NCBI GenBank assembly: GCA_033964015.1
Contig: CM066923.1
Coordinates: 7,615,978 to 7,679,977 of the forward strand
DNA: 64,000 bases
Source of the DNA: Scolanthus callimorphus
Taxonomy: Eukaryota; Cnidaria; Anthozoa; Actiniaria; Edwardsiidae
Direction: 5' to 3'
The notes beneath the pieces were generated by a model, which was not told the DNA's origin, searched no databases, and saw only the letters and a program-made list of their open reading frames with translations. The position numbers and the translations under genes were made by a program. This document shows positions 34,984 to 46,900 of the stretch, piece by piece; the first letter of the stretch is position 1; each line of letters begins with the position of its first letter.

Positions 34984-37900
34984 GTACGTTCTGCTTTACT
35001 TCTTTTCCCTGATGTTCATGCGATCTCAATAATACAGTAAAAAAACTGGCATTGAAATGCTTAGTTCTTGAGAAGGTCAGCTTGCGGTAAGAAATTAGAT
35101 CTCAACGAGATGAGCAATTAGGTGAAAATATTTTCAAAATCGGTCCACAAACAAAAATGTTATGAATTTTTAAATGTTCGAATTTTGCGCGAATTTTCGG
35201 TTCAAAGGCTTGTATGATTAAAACTGAGAGAGCGGCACCAAACTCGCCACTTTCAAACAAACACGCGCCATCATTCAAAGCCGTACACCTCTTCACTGTT
35301 TCATGCGAGTCACGATTTAATTTATGGTTAAAGGCGATCAAGCTAAGATACTGGATCCATCTTGGCAGCTCAAGTAAGTTTAAAGTTGACTGGTACCGAA
35401 GGACAAATGATTCGGACGAACTAGTGGAGGTGAGGGTTCAATTGTATAAAGTGATCGACGGCGGCGAAGATGAAGCTCTACTATTTACCTTAACGGTTTA
35501 TCTGACCAAGCGGAAGGTCATGATCCAGGGAATCGACAGAGACTTTTGGAAGAGTACGGAATTTCCGAAGCTGATCAAATTAGTAAACTCCCTTGGGGAG
35601 GTCATTGATCCACTAAGTTTTCCGAAGATCAGTGCAGTCTACACGCAGGTTTTTGGAGAGAATATCTCGGACATATTACACGAAGGACTGTCATTGGACA
35701 TTTATAGTGATTCAGACGCGAATTCAGACCAGGAAAGCGATCTTGCGGATGCTGATATTGTCCAGCAGGGGGAGGAGATCTGCCCCCAAGTAACAGATAT
35801 GAAATCCAAACGGCCTAAATCTAAGTCTCCAATAAAGAAGCGCCGTCGGAAAGTAGCAAAGACCAGTCCGAAACCGCTTGATCCTAGTGGAAGAGAGGAT
35901 TCTCAGCCGTTGTTAGATCTCGTGAGGTCGTTCGACCAGAGACTTACAAGAATAGAAGATGTGCTATCGAAAATGGATCGATCGGGTAGCGAAACGGAAT
36001 TAAAAGTCAGAGTATTACAGCACGAATGCGCATTACAGAAGGAATCTCTGACTGAATCTATTTCTAGTCGTATGAAACATGAGATAGCCATTATTACACA
36101 GGCTAAAGACACGATTGCTCTAGAATCAGAAGAGCGGCTTGCAAAATTCCAAAGTGAGCTAAATAAACTACAAGGCCGTGTCGGGTCGCTAGTAGAGGAG
36201 AAAGCGAACTTAATAAAGAGAGTGAAATCACTAGAACACATAAATGTGCAGCTGACTGAAAAGATTACGGCGCTCGAAACGCGGTTTAGACAACAAGCGG
36301 AAACATCTTCAGAGATCACCACGGTGCGTGACTCTGCTGAAAGCGCCACTACAAATCGAGCGGGCTCTCAGCGTGATGTGACTTTGGATGAGTGTCCTAT
36401 TGAGAGTTTGTCTAGTATAAGTGAGCATCACCTCGAATGCCCTCCTAATGATCCAGATCAAAATAATAATGTTGAAAGGGACGACCCACAAGTCAATCAC
36501 TATGACTGGGTCATGTTGTGTGATTCCAATGGGAGGTTTCTGGACCGGAAGTTACTCTGTCGCGATGGAAGCATGAAAATAATCTCATGTCCAACTCTGG
36601 ACAAAGCACTGGAGATAATTCAAACTCCCAGATTCTCTGTTGGGAACGGGGTTATTATTCACGCCGGAGTGAATGATGTCGAACATGCATCAGTACACGA
36701 AGTAGTGCGGCAACAAGTGGAGGTGGCAACGGTAGCGTCGCGTCTCTGGTCTACGAAAAAGGTGATAATCTCAGGCATCACACCGCGGGATGACGATTTA
36801 GACGCATCAGTCAAGGAGGTTAATGCAAAGGTACCAGAACTTATTGACGACCTACGGAATGTAATATATATAGACAACAGTGGTCTTCGTAAGCGCCACT
36901 ATTATAGAGATAACAAACATCTCGGCAGACGATATGGGGTCGGTGCGTTTGCGGCCAACTTGAAAAGGGGTATGTCAGGAGCAAGACCGAGACGGTCAAA
37001 GCCAGTGGGTGATGGTCAAAGACCTATTTTTCCGACAAGGCTAGTACCGGCACCAACACAGGGCGACCAGAGTCCTCAGCAGCGCCAAGTAGGAGATATG
37101 TCTGCCCTTAGTAGCCAGTTACATGGGTTAACTGAGTTAATGACACAGGTGTTGCGTAATACCCAAGCGCAACCGAAGGTAGTTTTTGCCCCGCCGCCTT
37201 TCCCTCCCCCAGGTTTTTCTCCGTCTGTTCCTAATATAGGAAATGTCGCTGGGAATTCAGTGCACAGGTTTCCCATTTATTCATAATACGGTGTTGTTTA
37301 ACTGTTATTTATTTTATTTTATCTATTATTACTTTTTATTTTATTTTATTATTATTATTATTTTCTTTTATTATTTTATCTTATTTTCTCTAGGAATAGG
37401 TTGTAGGGTCATACAGTGTAGGAAATATTGCAATAATGGATAAAGCTTTTTTGCGATTTTGCAGCTGGAACATCGAAGGAATAGCACCAAAATTAGATGA
37501 TGTAGATTTCTTACAGACTCTCGATAACTTTGATTTTGTTTCTTTGGTTGAGACCTGGTTACCCCAATACCAGGCGAATTTGAATATTAAGGGTTTCTAC
37601 GCTTTCTCGAAATGTAGACGTATACCTGATAACGCCCGCAGGAATTCAGGGGGGCTTACTGTGTTAGTTAGGTCATGTTTACGTAAAGGCGTTAAATTCT
37701 TGGATCACGAAAGTACTGAAGATTTTGTGTGGTACAAATTTGATAAGAACTTCTTTCACTTAAAACATGACGTGTTTGTTTGTTCCGTATACTTTCCACC
37801 GCAGCACTCTACTCGGGAAAAGAGATTAAATGTTGAGCATTTCGAAATTTTACAGGAAAGTCTCTATAAATTCATTCAAAAAGGTGAAATTTTGTTATGT

Positions 37901-40900
37901 GGAGATTTTAATGCTAGGTTGGGCTCCTTGATGGATCACTCGGGTAATCCGATGGAGGTGCTGGAAAAAACGGTAGAGGGGATCAGTCAACGAGTGAGTA
38001 TGGATTCTTTTGTCAATCCTTATGGAAGATCTTTAGCAGAACTTTGTTGTGGAAATGGTCTGTTGATCATGAATGGTCGGACAAAAGGAGATTATATGGG
38101 CCAGTATATTTGTCAAACGTATAATGGGGCCAGTGTTGTGGATTATGCGATTGCCTCTCTTGGATTATACTCAGAAATTTGTCATTTCACGGTGTCCAGT
38201 ATCAGTGAGTTGTCCCATCATTGCTATCTCTCATTTTCTATAGCAATGGGGACACGTAGAGTTCAGTCTAGGGATTCGGTCAACCTAGCATCTTTACCGG
38301 TTTCTCTACGCTGGAGTGAGGCCTTTTCGAGTGATTTTAAAGATCTGTGTGAATCTGAAGAGTTTATAGAAACTGAAGAAAGAGTTTTTGTATCGTGTGA
38401 TGAGTCGAATAGCCAGATTGCAGTAGATGCTCTAGCGAGTGAATTTACTAGAGTTTTAGTGGATACGACGGAAAACGTGATGTCTGCAAAACGGAGAACG
38501 CGGTGCCCTAAAAGATCTCGTCGTACTACGGTTCAAAGGCAAAAGTGGTTTGATAGGAATTGCTATGTTGTTCGAAAAGAGTTACGCAATTTAGGTTATT
38601 TGTTGTCCAAGTACCCAAGTGACCCCTACTTGAGACACAAGTTTTTTGGTGCTAAGAAGGATTATAAAAAGTTAGTAAAACGCACGAAGCGCCGTTTTGA
38701 GAATGAGTGATTAGATAAAATCGAATCTCTTCAAGAGAATAACCCACAGGAATACTGGAAGTTGGTCAATTTAGTAAAAGGTCAAAGTGATAAAGGTGTG
38801 TCAACGGATGTCCCTGCGGATGAATGGTTTAACTATTTCAAAGGGCTCAATACTGTTTCCTTTCCGGATGTCGGTAGAAGCGTTGAAGCTAGTTTTGTTA
38901 GTGATTTTGAGACCTGGGCTGCCAATGGAAATGAGATTTTAGATGCTCCGGTATCCGTTGAAGAAGTTTGTCGTGTTGCGAAAAAACTGAAAAACAGAAA
39001 AGCGAGTGCACGTGATGTTCTAAACAATGAGATGATTAAGCAGTGTGTCGGTCCTTTATCGCCATATTTTGCACGATTATTCAATATAATACTTTCTCGA
39101 GGTTTTTCCCGAGGGTCTGGTCAGAAGGGCTCATAGTGCCAATTCATAAGTCTGGAGATAAATTGGATCCTGGTAATTATAGAGGCATTTGTGTCAGTAG
39201 CTGTTTGGGGAAGTTCTTTACGCTAATTTTGAACAATCGGTTGACGAGGTTCTTAGAGGAAAATGGGCTTATGAATGTCAATCAGATAGGTTTTAGGAAG
39301 GGCTTTAGGACTACAGACCATGTATTGGTTCTCAAATCCCTTCTTGAGTATTACAAGGTGAAGAAAAAGCCGTTATTTGCGTGTTTTGTGGATTTTAGGA
39401 AGGCTTACGATAGTGTATGGCGCGAAGGTCTCTTTTATAAGGTTATTCGATCTGGGTGCAGCAAGAATTTTGTTCGGATTCTTTTAAATATGTATTCGTC
39501 AGTCCAGTCCTCCGTGAAACTAAAGGAGGGACTCACGCCTTTTTTCCGTTCAGATATAGGGGTTAAACAGGGCTGCAATCTTAGTCCAACATTGTTTAAT
39601 ATGTTCCTCAATGATTTACCACATAAGTAGTATACAAAGTAAGAGTTTTAGGACGGGCGGATCAGGGCGGATCTGCGGATCTGCCCTAGGTACACGTGAT
39701 CATGTCATACGTATCATGTGATACGTACATCTAGACCGGAAGTGACGTCATTAGTGAAAACAATAGGTTGCCCAGACTTGTCCGTTTATCAGATGGACTT
39801 GCCCAGACATGCTCAAACCAGAGATTGGGACGATAATTATTTAAGAGGGTTCGGACTTTTAGCTAATTTAAGGTTTTATGGGATAATTTTTAGTTAAAAA
39901 TTATAGTATACTTTTTAATACCAATAGCTAGATAAGAGGAAAACATGAATTATATATAAGTTATATATAGCATAGTTATAGTTAATAATATCATATACCT
40001 ATTATAGGGATAGCGCGCATATGCTCCAAGATCACAAAACAACGATAGATGGATAATATATTTATTAGTAATACAAATAGGTCTAGGTTACAAATAGGCA
40101 TAAACACTAATATAGATTTTATATACACGAGTATGTTCTAGACTATATACATATAAACTATATGGAAAATATATAATGTCCATAAGCTAGAGGGGATATA
40201 GGAACGCAAAACTATAAATGTTTTGATACAAGAGCAAGATCTTAACTACAAAAGATATATACAACATCACAGCTTTATGCGGTTATATTCTATATCAGTC
40301 CGATCTTTCTTCTTCTCTTAGTTTTGCTATATATTGAATATAAAGATGATACAGGTTGTAGGCTAATGTACACATGCGTTTAAAAAATACTTCTATATAT
40401 TACTATAAACACAATCATGGTGTTTATAATGATATTCACAATATTTGTAGTGTTCTCAAGAAATGTTCATTTTATAGTGTCCATAGGCTAGAGTATCGCA
40501 TCCATTAGGAAGAATGTAGCGTGTGTCATCATAAGGTGACAGACTGATCTTGTTTAAAGTGATGGTGTAGAGTTGATGATTCTCACTTCGGATCTGATTC
40601 ATCCGAGCCATTTGCACTTGCTTGTCAAAGAGACATGTTTTATAATCGTGATGACGTATCATCCTCTTGGTGACATTCTTGGAGATGCCTTTGGCAGTTT
40701 TCTTTTCTACAGGCTTGCTGTTTTCGGTGTAAAGGATGGAGTACATCTTGGATCGGAGACCAATAAACTCTTCAATCGGGATTCCATGGGTTTCATCCTT
40801 CATCTTTCCAAGGACTTTCTTGTTCCTTGAACTGTATAGGAAGTGATCGGTGGGGTACTCTGACGTGTCGAAAAGATCCAGGTCCTGTAGGAAGTCACGG

Positions 40901-43900
40901 TACAGGTCTTCTGTCTTGACGTCATAGCAGAGGGAATCTGTGTCTGTGAAGAGGAGTTTGCAGCGGGACTCGTACTTAGGAACCATGTAGTTGTAATGGA
41001 AATCATACATCAAGACTTTGGACAAATCGAGAATAGAAAATCCTACATAAATAGGGAGATTCAGGTACAACTTGGTTTTTCTCATGTTGATGGCGGCAAG
41101 ATCTTCAGAGAAGATCCGGAAAGAGTCAAATGCGGGGGATGCACTCAGCTTGGTGAGTTTCTCTTGGTTGGTGATAAGCTTAACGTTGACTCTAAGGCGA
41201 ACATTCTCCATGGTCTTTCCGAAGACGGCATTGTTCATCAGCTTGAAGAAATCCTTCTCAAAGTCATTTGAGGCTTGCTTTCTCTTTTCCGTATTGAAGT
41301 CGATGTAGCTCTTCAACCACGTACTCTGTGCGAACCCCAAGATGCGGTGAATCTTGGTTAGTATCATACCAAGTCTGAGGTATAGCTTCAAATTCCGGTA
41401 ATGGAGGATATACTGCGTTTTGTCCTGGAGACTGGGCACGAGTTTCGGGACGGGTGCACCACCAAGGTGAAGCTCGTCATTGAGTTGTTGGCAGTAAGGG
41501 GATAGCATGTCAGCGGTCACCTTCATTTTCTCTGGCGCTAAAGGATAGTCGGAATGCCGGTCATGTAGCTCTATAGGATATTCGAGATCCACTTCGAGTA
41601 TGAACCCATCCTCGCTATCATCTGATACCTCCATCACATCAAAATCACGGACCTCCTGCTCCGACAACCATACAAAGTCATGGGTTGGTAGGGGTTGGCT
41701 CATAGCCCAACCGTACAGATTGTTAGCGTCCAGGTATGATATGTAGTTCTTCTCCATTCCAGCATCATAGTCAGGCACATACGGGTTGTTAGCTTTACTG
41801 TAGCGGTTACTGATCATAGAAATACCGCCTCGAATTCCCTTTTCCATAAACAGATACATGTCAGGGTCGGTTAAGAGTTCGAGCTCCACCTCGGTCATCT
41901 TGAGACAAGCAGCCCAAGCCAGGGAAGGAGAAGTGAAGAAATGGGCGGGGTCCAACTGATAGTAGTTGAGGCAGATACTTCGGAAGTTTTCAAACACATC
42001 AGCCAAAAGCAGGACGTCGGAGAGAAGGTACAGGTCATGGTAGTCTCCAAGATTCTGAAGCTCAAATGTGGTAAACACTGTTTGTGCATGCTCGTAGTCC
42101 TCATCACTGATATGTTGGTTTGTGAGTTTGCTGTAGAAGGCCTCTTTCGGAGGAAGTTGTGTTTCCTGAAACTTACACACATCATCCATATAATCGTAGG
42201 GGTAGACCCCTTTCCTCAGCAGTAGCGGGACTTTGACTGCCGCAGTGTATTTCTTGAGAACTTCAAACTTGGTATCGCCTTCTTTGGCTAGATTAGAGAC
42301 CAACTTTTCCAGCGAAGCATTCATAAATTGCAAAGAATCGATGAAATCCAATTTCCCTAGCGAGAAAGAAATGTACTTTTCGCTGTTGTTGGGGATGCAA
42401 TTGATAGGTTTGTTCTTGATCTTGCCAAGCCCCTGCATAATGAGATGCGAGTCGTAGCCGCGTAGATTATGGAGAACAACAGGAATGCGGCCAGTGAACT
42501 GGAAGTTTAGATTACAAGCATTGTGAGCAGCTCCTCGGAATTTGCCAGTCACGTGACAGTGATCTCTCACTCTGTCAGCTCCCAGTTCCTCCCGGCAAAT
42601 ATGACACAGGGTGACATTCTGGAATTGTTCTTCTTCTTCAGAGCTGAGATCCATGGGGATGATGTCTTCAAGTAGAACCTTTATGCGCTCTTCTTCTAGT
42701 TGTAAATATTCAAGAAATTTGTCAACGGTGTCCTCGCCGCGGTGGACTACAGGGGGTTGACAGTAATCGTCTCGTTCAGATACCACAACATAGGAGAAGC
42801 CACAAGCCTGGTGGTGCTGGAATTTCTCTGTCGATGATTTCTTAGGGTCAGGAGAGGTGGACTGTATCTTTGTTGTTAAGCTTTCGAAATCTGCATAAAT
42901 TATAAAGGGAGCTCGCAACTGCTTGTGATAATCTTTGTACTGCAGAAACATGTTCTCTTCGTTAGGCAGCTCGATCCTCTGGGCGCCGTGTTGACTGCAC
43001 AGAGGTTGATGGTCTTCCAGGAGATCTTGTCGCACGAAGCCATGTAGACAGAACGGGCAGTAAAACATCTGGTTATGATTTCGCGTCTGACTGGAAAGAA
43101 ATCGGTTCAGATTTCTAACGAGACAGTAGTGCCGCTTCTCTCCCATAGAGTATAGTAGTAGGTTGATATGTACGGGAAATCGTTCCTTGCTTATGTGAAC
43201 GGGGAAAGGAGTTCCTTGCTCATAACCAAACACATTCACGGCGATCTGGTTCTGCTTCTCAAACTTTGGGATCTTGTCGATAGCCACAGGGAAATCAATG
43301 CCGTCAAAGTTCAACTCTTCAACATAGTTTTGATAGTGTTGTACTCGTTCGGAATGCCACCCGGCAGGATGCAGAGCCGCCAGGACACTCCACATAAAGC
43401 ATTTGTTGTCATTGTTTTTTATATTAACCACAACTTTTCTGTTCTTTAACTTTGTCGGTAGAGGAAGATAACTGGAGCCTTTCAGGGGTTTGTAAAGGGC
43501 GATATTCAAATCCAGATGTAGAATTTCAGAGAGTGACCAACCACTCCCTTCCCTCTGGTAGGTGGCAAACGCGGCTAAAATCTTCTGGTTCACGTCGTTT
43601 AGTTGTTGCTCTATGTCATGGGAATTGACAGTCATCATGCACAAACTACGAAAATGAGGTTCGGAGTACACATGCAATCCGTCGGCTTTTGGTTTGATAA
43701 ACTTGACTTGCACACTCACAGACCACTTGAGACCTTTTTATTTTATTTTTATTTTAGAGACTCTACACGTGACTGGAAGGAATAAATAAATAAATAATGT
43801 CACGTGAAGGGGGCGAGTAAACGGACACGGAGGTCCCGACGAGACACGCCCCCTTTCTTGGCGGCTAACTCTTGATCGAGACGACGAAGAAGAAAGGTCT

Positions 43901-46900
43901 TCTTGCTGGCAAGAAACACACGGAGATCATGTTTTTCTCGGATGCGTGGCTTGTACTTGAACGTTTTTAGAGACTCTTTCATGGCCGATGTGAAGTCACA
44001 AGGATCCACGTCAGTATTTGCCTCAACAGATTTTTCCGCCTTGGAGTCAGCAGATTTTCCCTCGGAGTCGGCAGCATTTACTCCAGTTCCCGCTTAGGTA
44101 GTTATTTCTTCAGATTTCGCTTGTTTTTTAGGTCGCTGAACTCCATCGTCTTCTGTGTTAGTCACTTGTTTTCTCTTGACACCACGCTCCTCCTTCTCAA
44201 ACTCACATAATTTCTGGTGTTCAAGAAGCTTGTCTTTACGGTAAAAGGCGCGATTACAATGTTGACAGTTGTGGTCTTTCTCTTGAGCGTGTTTTTTCGT
44301 GTGCCGCTTTAGAATATCTTTTCGGTTGAATGATTTTTGACATTTCTCACATTTAAATGAGCGGTTCCCGTGAAGAGCTTTCTTGTGTCGCGCAAGATTA
44401 ATCTCGTGTGTGAATTCTTTCTCACAAATATCGCAGACCAAGACCATCCTTCTTACTCCTTACTTCTGGAGAGCTCTTCTATATTGATCCGCACACTTCG
44501 AAGGCCAACCACAGAATGAGTGGTTTGAGGCGAGCGACCTCTATTTATACGCAAAGAGACAAGAGGTCGAAGTTTGATTGGTGGAGCCTAAACATCTATT
44601 GTGACGTCACCGGGCAAGCCTAAACATGTTTAATGCGGAGGCAAAGTGAACATGACTCAGCAGTTTTGTCCCGATTCGCCTGTTCCGCACGTTTGGCCTG
44701 GGTTAGGCTTTCTTGGCCCTTTTCTGGCTTGTTTGGCCTCATTTAGGCCTTGTTGGCATTCTATATAAAGCGAAATTCGGTAGATATAACTCATTTCAAT
44801 CAAGTCTTCGAGGAGTAAACATGGTTTACAAACGCGTCTGTCGTGATTGTCCAATCCCAGGATGCGGGGCTAAATATCTTGTTCGTTTAGCGAATCATCT
44901 CGCTGATGTTCATATGTTGGATTGTATCGAACGAAGAAAGTACTTACAAGAAGCGAAACTACAACCGAAAGTGAAATATATGGTTTACCAAGCCGACAAC
45001 AATACACCGTCAGATGAAGCTTGTAATAAATCAAGACAACAAGTTGAAATATCGCAACCAAGACGGAAAAGATCAAACATCGCATCGGGTCAAAAACGGA
45101 GGGCTAAACCACAAAGAGGGAGTCTCAAATGGTTATCATACACAACAGTGTGATCACTACAACGCGAAAAGACAAGAAGCGAAACAATCGAATGTTATAT
45201 GTATGGTTTGACCGACAACTTCGCCGTCAGATCTGTAAGCAATAAAACGTTTTCAAATATCTCAATCAAGACGGAAAAGCTCAAACATCGCATCAGGCTA
45301 GTATCCAGATCAAGCCGAAGACAAGTTTAAGACAGTATAGTATGGTGTTGCTGGATAAAACCTTTTACAAAATAGTGTGCAAGAATCGAAAACGCTAGTG
45401 AACAGCAGAAATAGATACGATTACCATAATCACAGTGACAAACAAACTCAAGATGAGTTATACCTCTAAGAATCATCGAAATACTAGCAAGGAACAGCAA
45501 AAAAACGCTATTATAAATTTATTCTTAAAGACTTTTATCGTTTGTGGGCTGCTAGAGGCAAGAATACCAAGCGAATGTGAGGAAAACATCAAGAGTTCAG
45601 CGTATCACGCAAGAATTATAAAGCCCCGTGTCATTAAAAATACGGGTTGTCGGATTATGTTTAAAGAAAGGGTCAGTCACGACACAAAAGGATTTGACAG
45701 GCAGCTTTCGAAAACCTTAATAAAATAAATTAATTTTACATGGAAGACGTTTAACCTCTATACAAATGCTTGAAAAAAAGGATCTAAAAAAATATGAGAG
45801 GAAAGATCAGACTGATAGAAATATGAGGTTATAGTTTAGATCCTACTCTTGTATGGAAAAATTTATAGTTGTGCATTCCTATATCCCCTCTAGCTTATGG
45901 ACATTATAGGACTTCCGTATAGTTTATATGTATTACAGTATACTCGTGTATATAAAATCTATATTAGTGTTGTATTCCTATTTGTAACCTAGACCTATTT
46001 GTATTACTAATAAATATATTATCCATCTATCGTTGTTTTGTGATCTTGAAGCATATGCGCGCTATCCCTATTATAGGTATATGATATTATTAACTATAAC
46101 TATACTATATATAACTTATATATAATTCATGTTTTCCTCTTATCTAGCTATTGGTATTAAAAAGTATACTATAATTTTTAACTAAAAATTATCCCATAAA
46201 ACCTTAAATAAGCTAAAAGTCCGAACCCTCTTAAATAATTATCGTCCCAATCTCTGGTTTGAGCATGTCTGGGCAAGTCCATCTGAAAAACGGACAAGTA
46301 TGGGCAACCTATTGTTTTCACTAATGACGTCACTTCCGGTCTAGATGTACGTATCACATGATACGTATGACATGATCACGTGTACCTAGGGCAGATCCGC
46401 AGATCCGCCCTGATCCGCCCGTCCTAAAACTCTTACTTTGTATACTACTCACATATCTTTAGTGGTGATTCGTGCCGGCCAGTTTCTTTGAACGGCTTCC
46501 CTTGTAACTGTTTGTTATATGCTGATGACTTGGTGATATTCTCTGAGACAGAGGCGGGCCTACAGTGTTGTCTACACCGGTTGAGTGTTTATACGAAAAA
46601 ATGGAAACTGTCGGTCAATATGAAGAAATCCAAAGTTATGGTATTTGGCACTCCAGCGATACGGCGTCCATTCTTGCTTTCTCGCTGGACTCTTGGTGAA
46701 GAATATTTAGGATGTGTGGATGAGTATGTATACTTAGGGATAACTTTACACGTCTCAGGTAACTTTAAACGGGCCCGAAAACGTCTCTTTAATAAGGCCT
46801 TATCATAGTTTATTTGCTAAGTTTACAAATCTTGAGAGAGTACCAATAAGAGTGATGTTAAAACTTTTATCGTCACTAGTGCTTCCGGTTTTATTGTATA

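Larger units (their letters stand above)
39626..46449. mobile_element. Compact Polinton-type (Maverick) element, 6,824 bp
   Basis: Begins AGTAGTATACAAAG and ends with the reverse complement. Terminal inverted repeats are about 625 bp. The target duplication is CACATA at 39620-39625 and 46450-46455; collapsing it restores the LINE sequence. AG termini, long TIRs, 6-bp duplication and a protein-primed family B polymerase are the Polinton signature. It carries pPolB and a C2H2 zinc-finger gene leftwards, and one or two small ORFs rightwards. I see no retroviral-type integrase, packaging ATPase, capsid protein or maturation protease. At 6.8 kb it is under half the usual 15-20 kb. Confidence 0.88.

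Noticed and set aside
41895..43449. ORFs opposite or out of frame with pPolB
   Set aside because: Shadows of the long conserved polymerase frame.
39626..46449. An ordinary full-length Polinton or an exogenous viral genome
   Set aside because: No integrase, capsid, ATPase or protease genes are visible; the element is flanked by a target duplication within a LINE.
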